The notes beneath the pieces are model-generated. The model saw only the letters and a program-made list of their open reading frames with translations, was not told where the DNA came from and made no database searches. A DNA stretch of 64,000 bases, from the NCBI GenBank assembly GCA_019925795.1, contig CM034313.1:26710932-26774931 (forward strand), in the 5' to 3' direction. The position numbers and the translations under genes are program-made. Shown here piece after piece: positions 56,740-64,000 of the stretch (position 1 is its first letter; every line of letters starts with the position of its first letter). The stretch comes from Dendrobium chrysotoxum (Eukaryota > Streptophyta > Magnoliopsida > Asparagales > Orchidaceae).

Positions 56740-59700
56740 TGTTGACCTTATTTTTTTGTGAAGATAATTCTCTAAATAAAAAAAAATATAATCTCCAGAC
56801 CTATATTAGTGATCCTCAGCACATAATTTAAATATAATCCATCAATATGTTTTAGCATAGTGATCTGATCATTGACCTAAAATCTAACATTTGGTAGTCA
56901 CCTTTAATTATCATTTGATAATCTCATAAATCAAGTTAAAGTCACAAAATAATTTTTATATATGATCATTTCAAAAGAAACTATCCCCTCCATTGTTGAC
57001 CTCTATAATCTACTTCACAATCCTTTGCAAATTCAAACTTCAAATCTTTATGTTGATCTTCTCCGGTGATTGTCACAAGATCATGTATTCAATCACTAAC
57101 AATCATCAATGATTGTGAATGACATGAGCATTTCAATAACAAAACTCTTCTAAATTATTGATCAAATTAAATTTATACTCAATCCATTGCCCATATCTAA
57201 TGAAAAGTACAAAACTCTAAAATCCAATGCTAAAATCAAAACTCAAAACCCCTTTCTCCATAACCTATTTTTGGAAAATATTCAATCACCTCAGAACCCA
57301 ACCAAATGACCATGGGCTCATTATTCACTATTTGCATATTTATTAGGCATGTATTTAGGTTAAACCATAACAATTTGGAAGCATTCCAAGTCCCCTAACC
57401 CACTAAATGCAAAGTATACTCCAAGGTTATAAAACCTTAAAATATTTATAGCACGTGTTGATGGACATAGGTTATTGTGATTTTTTACATTGGTAGCCTC
57501 TCCAAATCCTTTGATCATTATCATTGGCATTAACCTGATGCATTGAACCTTTTATGGGCCATGGCCAACAACAAAACCCTAAAATCTCCTAAAAATTAAA
57601 TTTCTCTTAAACTTCAACATGGCTTAGTCAAACCAAATCCTCAAACCTCTTCCAACACATTTCAAATGTGATTTCAAGTGCATTTAATCTAATCCAAAAC
57701 CATGGTCAACCTTAGTTTACCAAATTAACCTAGGTTGATCAAAAGGCACCTTAAGCCTTTGAAATTGCATATCATATATGAAGACCTAACTAAACCTTTG
57801 GGGCCGCCTGGTTTGGCCATATGGGTTTAACCAAGTCATCCGAAGGGATTTTCTTAACCCAAAACCTAGCCCTTATAAAATTAGATTGCATAATTGGCTA
57901 TAGTAGGTGTCCCTTAACCCTATGCACATGACCCAACAAGACCCATAGATTGTCCTAGGTCATCCAATTAGGCTAATCCAAACTCTCCCAAACTGAAATT
58001 CTTGGGTCCATTGACAACCTAGCCAAAATTAGACCAAAAAACTATTGAATTTCTCTCCAAAATGTTCCTTGCAATGTATATTCAACTCATGCCATGTGGG
58101 CTACTAATATGGAAAGATTCCATAAAATAAACTCTTCCCAATCATTAGTTTAATCCAAAAAGACTAGCTAGTTGTCCAAAGGAGCTAAAACTCACCTGAA
58201 CCTTTCCTTGCTTCCTATTTGTTAGTCCCCAACAAATAAGATGGTTGGCCATCGCTTAGGTGATAAGACTATGGCCCATCAATGTGTTTTCTCTCTCCTA
58301 TAAATATCCTAAAATTTTCTAAAGAAAAGGTTGATCAACTACATTCTCTAGCTTTATAGAAACTCCCTTAAGTTCATCAAAACCTTCTTCAGCCTTCTCT
58401 TATTTCAAATTTCTCTAACTAAAGTACAAGAAAGAGAAGAGAGAGAAAACTTTCTCGCTCAATTAACTCTCCATCTATTGGATTTCAAGGCTACAAGCCT
58501 TCAAGGAAGATCTAGAGAACATTTCTAGGAGTTCATAGAGCTCAAGATTAAATGATTTCACCATATTAATCAAGGTATTTTCCCAAATTAAACATAACAT
58601 GCCTCTCCAAAAGTGCTTTCTAAAAAGTTTTTTTCAAGTCATCAAACACCTCCCCACTCTTCATCTAAGCGTGGGGATTTTTAGTTTCAAAATACATTAA
58701 AGTTGGATGATTAAACAAGAAGTTATGAGCATTTGATGTTTTAGTTTAATTTTGAATTATGAATATGGGGCTGATTTGAGCCATCCGTTCACGTGTGTAT
58801 TTAGATCAGACAACATAAATCAAGCCAAACCACACATTGCCTACTCTTGGATTAGAACTCATCTCATCTGAATAACTGCATGTGCAATATCAGCTGCTGA
58901 TCTAATTCATGTTGGATTGGATGGTCTGCATGTGTGCTGGCGTGGTTAAGTGAGAATGACGGGAGTATTCTACATGTGGAAAATGGCCTGCAATCATTGA
59001 ATCCTATGAAACTTTCCATGCCAATCATTGCTAATGGATGGTCGTGGTAGCTAAATTTAATTTAAATGCATTAAAAATTCAAATAAATGCTCAAAACTTT
59101 CAAAATTCACCATAAATAAAATTTCACCAAGATTTTGTGTTATTGGGCTCATTGGAATCATCTTGAGATCAATTTAATTTAAAAATTAATTTCAAATTCA
59201 CTATTGGTTAGCAAGTAATTTGGTTTTAAATTTTCACTAAAATCTTTAATTACACCCTAATTAGTGGTCCAATTGAGCATAAATTTGGATAGGGTATATT
59301 AGGGTATGTATGTTGCATAGCCTAATTATTTTATGCCTTGATGATCATTGAATATGAGTTGATTGAATTTTTAATATTTTGGGTCATGATTTGACCAAAA
59401 ACTTTTGAAATTAAAAAATCTCAATCCACATAGAGTTAGGGCTTGAATTTTCTATTGAATGCTTAAGTTTATATAAGGGTTAAAATGGCACTAATTTTAT
59501 CCAAACCAATCAACAAATTGCCCAAATTAAATCATCAAAGATATAGATGAAATTGCCTTTGATGATTGATTTTGACACCTAGGAAGGCTTTGATGAGGAA
59601 AATTTTTTTTAGATTTGAAGTAGATGTTTCAATGAACCTATGTTTCAAATTTCACTATATTTGAAGTTTATTCGGTCTGTTAATTAATGAACCCAAAATT

Positions 59701-61320
59701 AACACAAATAATAAACCTTGAATTTTCATTAATTTATAATAAATCTAAAAAATACATTATAAGTGTCATACTACTCAGAATTAAAATTTTAACAGTCTAA
59801 AATTAAAAGCAACTTGAAATTCATTCAAATTAAAAAGAAATCAAAAATAACAAAAACAATTATTTAATTAAATTAGATTATTAAAAAATATTTAAAAATC
59901 TAAAATAATTTTAAAAAATTATAATCATCCCTAAGAGTCATTAGTGATATTTCAAAAATATTTCAAGAGATTTGGAGTTGATTTGTTAAAAAAAATAAGA
60001 ACTCCTCTAATTAAATCATTAATTAATTCATTAAAATGTGCTAAATATGTAAAATCATAACTAATTATAGAAAAAACTAAATTACACAAACTCATAGGCA
60101 TTGAACTAATCATTTAATGTAGTATTTATGAAAAAATAAAATTTCCAGAATTTAATGTAAATCAGAAAGTAAAAATTTGGCCAAATTTAATTCATTAAAA
60201 TTTCTTAAACATTTAAAAATCATAAGTAATGATAGAAAAGTCCAATTGATATAAACTACAAAGCATTGAACTCATAATCGGGTCTTGTATTTATGAAAAA
60301 TATAAAAAATTTTATAATTCAATGTAAAAAAAAGTTAATATTTTTTTAAACCTAATTCATTAAATAATTCAAAAATATGATTTTTCAATCAATCACCAAA
60401 AATTTAATAAATATATAACTCAATGATATAAATCAGATACACTATATCAAAGAAGTATTTAAGCCGGAATATCTATAGCCACAGGGGTATGTGTTCTAAG
60501 GAGGCTTTGGTCCTTATGCTCGTTGTGATAATGGCACAAATGAATTTAATTAATATAATTGATAAATTATAAACTTTATGAATAAAAAAACCAATGAATT
60601 TAATTATTGAAAAATAAACACACTATCTATGAATTTTATAGGTTGGAATACCTCGAGTTGCTAGGCCACATATCCTAAGGAGTCTTTGGTCCTCGTACCA
60701 ACTATGACAATGCCTTAATGAATCAATAAAATGTAAATATTAAATTATAAATTTTATAGATTGGTAATCAATGAACTAAATTAACTAAAAATTAGTAATA
60801 AAGAACTTAAAGATCTTTTTTACCCTTGTGCTTGACTCCTTTTAGGAAGGAAAGTTTTTATTGGATTGGAAAGCTTCAGGACTTAAAGCCTAATTAAAAT
60901 GTAAGGACTCTACGCAGCCTACCTACCTCAATTTTGGATGATTGGTAGCATTACAATAATGAACCTAGGACTTGCTAATCAATAAATTCTGGCACTTGAA
61001 GTTATTGAGCCCTATATTCTTTAAAATCTAAATATAAAAAACTTTAGCAATCAAAATACCCTTATAATAAGCTCAAAGCATCTAAAACACTAAAAATTGA
61101 ATTCAAATCAACCTTCAATGACCTTAAACAAATAAACCATCTATAGAAAATTTTAAACTAATAAAACCTAGGATATATCCAAGCCACATAGCCTTATACA
61201 CACACTTAAATGGTTTGCTAGAACAATCAACTTTAGCCTAGGCTAGGCTAGTGGTTTGGTTTGGTTTTCTTATGGAGTTCCTTGCCTAGACGGTACTTAT
61301 GTTTGGAGTGTTTATTTTTT
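56740..61320 (-). repeat. Repeat block X, inverted copy
   Basis: About 4.6 kb that matches the reverse complement of 11163-14817 and of 23157-24979 plus 34046-34905. Examples are 57460-57540 against 13920-14030, 57700-57740 against 13560-13600, 58150-58340 against 24050-24310, and 61180-61310 against 11170-11300. It is longer than the forward copy by extra AT-rich sequence, for example at 59700-60480. At 60470-60720 two related runs (TAGCCACAGGGGTATGTGT and TAGGCCACATATCC) show an internal duplication. Confidence 0.65.
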
Positions 61321-61880
61321 ATACTCTAGAAGTCATGTTTACATTTCTATTGGTCCACATTTGTAGTAGGTTCTTAGGCCACTTTACTTTTTTGTATACA
61401 TTCACATAAGCATTGCATATGTATATTTCTTTTATATATACAACACCTTTATATTTCTACAAAAGAATAATGTACCTAATTAATTAAGTAAATTTAAATA
61501 AATGATGTAAAAGTGAATGTTTTAGATAATTGTATTGCTACATTGAGCTGTATAACATCAAGAGTTGTAAAAGAATTAAAAATAATTATTTATATATATG
61601 TATATATTCCAAAAGGAAAAGATTTTTCCTCCTTTAAAGATGATTGTCTATTGGAATTCTATAGAAGATCTAGAAGCTAGAAGATTACAAGATTTAAATA
61701 AATTATTATTTTCAAATATATACTTATATAGAAATAGAAATCTTGGTATGTTGTTGGTGGAGCCTGGCCACCTTTATTTTACAACAAACATTGGGTTATA
61801 ATCTAAAAAATTATTAATGAATAAAAACATTTTATTTATACATTATTTTACATGAATGATTTCATTGCGTGATCATGTAC
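61321..61880 (+). repeat. Y-like segment after inverted X
   Basis: 61590-61860 resembles 9360-9660 of block Y: TATGTTGTTGGTGGAGCCTG and GCCACCTTTATTTTACAACAAACATTGGGTTATAAT align with 9560-9610. As at 8320-11160, Y follows inverted X directly. It may be the 3' LTR of the Tat/Ogre element whose pol ends at 55625. Similarity fades after about 61880. Confidence 0.5.
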
Positions 61881-62345
61881 ATATTGTAAAGTCCTGATTG
61901 TAGCCCTCTAAATTATAATTCATTGATTCCTAGGATAAAGCCTATGTAATCCTTCATTCATACGATGATTGATTATCATTAAGATAGTTAGCTGGCAGCA
62001 TACTCTAGGTATATATAAGTCCAAATTATATACACCCCTCATTCTCTACACATTCATTTCCTATTCTATCATTCCAAAATCCAAAATCTAAATTCCATAT
62101 CCAAGTCAATGATTTGCAATCTATAGCCTGTACATACGAAAATCTTGATAACCTAAGCCTTTCTTTAAATCTATATGAATTTAAAAACTTTAGTCTTCAC
62201 TTTTATGAAGAGTATTCTCTTAGGAGATGTAATTAACTCTAGCGGCTTGCCCTTATAGGAAGTCTAAAACCTAGAATTAAAATAAACCCTCCCTTAGTTC
62301 CTTTCTAAGATATGGTAAAATTATATGGATGCAGACATAGCTTTA
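61881..62345. other. Unassigned AT-rich segment
   Basis: No reading frame, no repeat match. May be diverged Y. A TATATATAAG word lies at 62011-62020, without further support for a promoter. Confidence 0.25.
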
Positions 62346-62670
62346 AATATTTATTTGGGTTCATAATCAAAGAGATAAGTGATTATTCTTCTTATCCATA
62401 GGGATTAAATGAATATTCCTCATTTGGTTTATTTATGAAAATAAATTCATTTGATTTATTTTCATGATTGAAATGATTAGTGAATATTCCTTTTATCCTT
62501 AGGGATAAATTGAATATTCCATATGCATTTTGATTGTGAAAATAAATTCATTGATTTAGTTTTATGATTCAAAAGATAGGTAAATGTTTTCTTATCCTCA
62601 AGGATGAATTAAATATTGCTTTTACTACTTTTAATCATGAAAATAAGTTAAGTGTTTCTCTTTTCAAGTC
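62346..62670. repeat. Tandem repeat of about 100 bp, three units
   Basis: Words like TTATCC(A/T)TAGGGAT at about 62393, 62493 and 62593 are spaced exactly about 100 bp. GAATATTCC and GAAAATAAATTCATT recur in each unit. It does not resemble the 85-bp array at 55.9 kb. Confidence 0.75.
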
Positions 62671-64000
62671 GATAGTGAAACATTAGTTGTACTCTGAGAT
62701 GGTATAATCTTAATCTATGCAGATTTGACCAAAGAAACATTTTAAAGTAAATCATGTGATGAACATAAAATTTGTCCACACTGGGTTTGAGGAACCACTA
62801 AAACTTCAGTTATAGTAATAATAATGGTAAAAATTAGTGTAATGCAAGTTAAAAAAACACTAGAGGAAATTGGGGTAATCCTTAACAATCTTTAGTGAAA
62901 CTTAATCCTTCTTATTCGCAATGCTTTAATCAAAATAATCATTTAGGGATATAAAGACACCTTTGGAGTATTTAATAATTAATTTGGGAAACCAATTACT
63001 GAATCAAGATACTTTCATTAAGAATTTTGACAATTAATAAGGTTAGCTTGTAATTTTTATTAGCCATATGCTCCATGGAACCCTACCTAATACCACTAAA
63101 ATCAATCATAAGGAAAAAAGGAGAGATCAAAGTTTGGAGCATTTCAGGATTAGTAATGATGCATCACTTCCAAAATGAAAATCTACACAAGTCTTGATGA
63201 GCACTATAATTTTAGAACTACATGGGAGGCAACCAAATTTTTTTGATGATTAAATCTTTACTTTACTATTGCTGTGTGATGTTTATGTTCATTATTTTTG
63301 TTTAATAATTCCCAAAAATGTTATATGTGGGCTATCCATGGGTTTACTAATCATGGTTATGTCTAAAACATTATATCATATTTTTTGAGTATTTATATAA
63401 TCTATAAAATTGAACGAGCATCACATTGTCCAGTCTTAGAGCACCGCAGTGTTTTCTTGCCAAGCAATTCAAAGTCTAAATATGGCATTGCTACACTAAA
63501 GACTCGGGTGAATAGTTGTAATGTATTGGCACAATACTGCATATCTAAGCACTACAACACTAAAATTTCTTTGAAAGAGCTTTGGCACTAATCCACATAG
63601 CATCGCAGCTCCAAAACATTTATTTCTATAGTGTTTAATAATTTTATTCAACACTACTATATGCATTCACTATTTATATTATGATTCATTATTGAGTTCT
63701 ATAGAATTTTCTTCAGGAATCTAGCATTTAAGTAAACCCATAATAAGGTAGTTAGAGTGGTGTGTTCCACTCCATTTTAAACACTATAGAACTCGTACAT
63801 GTAAAATATGCGGAAGTCTCATAGTTAAAATGCTAGCATTAAGGGTTCTAATGATAACATCGTAACACCACATGCCATTTCATACATGACACCTTTTCCA
63901 TTTTAACCATTTCTCATTTAGTCCTTCTTAACACCACAACATTACACATCACAAAACCAAAGTGGTCATCGAGTCTTAAAAATAATAAATACTTGCTCTC
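62671..64000. other. Unassigned AT-rich sequence at the window end
   Basis: I recognise nothing here. A 68-codon frame at 63385-63591 has no domain features and is compatible with chance. No tRNA, no RNA gene, no clear repeat. Confidence 0.3.

Noticed and set aside
63385..63591. 68-codon frame near the window end
   Set aside because: Length compatible with chance in this composition; no motif.
1..64000. Cellular genes, tRNA or rRNA genes
   Set aside because: No intron-exon structure, conserved cellular protein motif or tRNA cloverleaf was seen; all protein similarity is to retrotransposons.

Overview
The window is intergenic DNA of a large, AT-rich flowering-plant-type (or other seed-plant) nuclear genome. 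No cellular gene, tRNA or rRNA was recognised. Almost everything that can be identified is retrotransposon sequence, stacked in layers. The evidence for a plant is the element types: Ty3/Gypsy Tat/Ogre-like polyproteins with a second, archaeal-type RNase H; Ty1/Copia Sirevirus-like elements primed by initiator tRNA-Met; and a plant L1 LINE with a DUF4283-type ORF1 and an RNase H at the end of ORF2. The species cannot be named from this.

Layout. (1) 1-11160: a decayed Tat/Ogre-like element on the + strand, with partial LTR (block Y), a tRNA-Arg-like PBS, gag, protease, the start of RT, then a break, an inverted piece of another long repeat (block X) and the second copy of Y. (2) 11163-16050: block X forward, a PBS-like site and a gag-protease fragment. 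(3) 16051-23156: a nearly full-length but dead L1 LINE ending in poly-A. (4) 23157-34905: more forward X, split by Copia element A (24980-34040, TSD ATGTT), an array of three LTRs and two gag-only internal regions. (5) 35600-55625: a Tat/Ogre-like pol (RT, RNase H, archaeal RNase H, integrase). Its integrase is split by Copia element C (37851-54848, TSD CATAT), whose gag is in turn split by Copia element B (41685-52260, TSD CTTGT). B is the most complete element: gag-pol on the minus strand in essentially one frame broken only by stop codons, plus a third ORF downstream of pol. (6) 55626-64000: the Tat/Ogre 3' region with an about 85-bp tandem repeat, inverted X (56740-61320), a Y-like piece and a short 100-bp repeat array.

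Order of events read from nesting: the Tat/Ogre elements are oldest, then C into the Tat integrase, then B into C. A entered block X independently.

The most interesting signal is shared by Copia elements A, B and C. Their LTRs carry pairs of 15-bp palindromes of the form ATCGTnCnGnACGAT, with the two centres almost always 20-21 bp (two helical turns) apart, mostly just upstream of the putative LTR TATA box. In B the same doublets recur inside the element, directly upstream of a TATA box preceding the third ORF. That looks like a second, internal promoter built from the LTR enhancer module. Short palindromic LTR repeats are, to my knowledge, a known Sirevirus feature; the phased doublets and their reuse at an internal promoter are what deserve checking.
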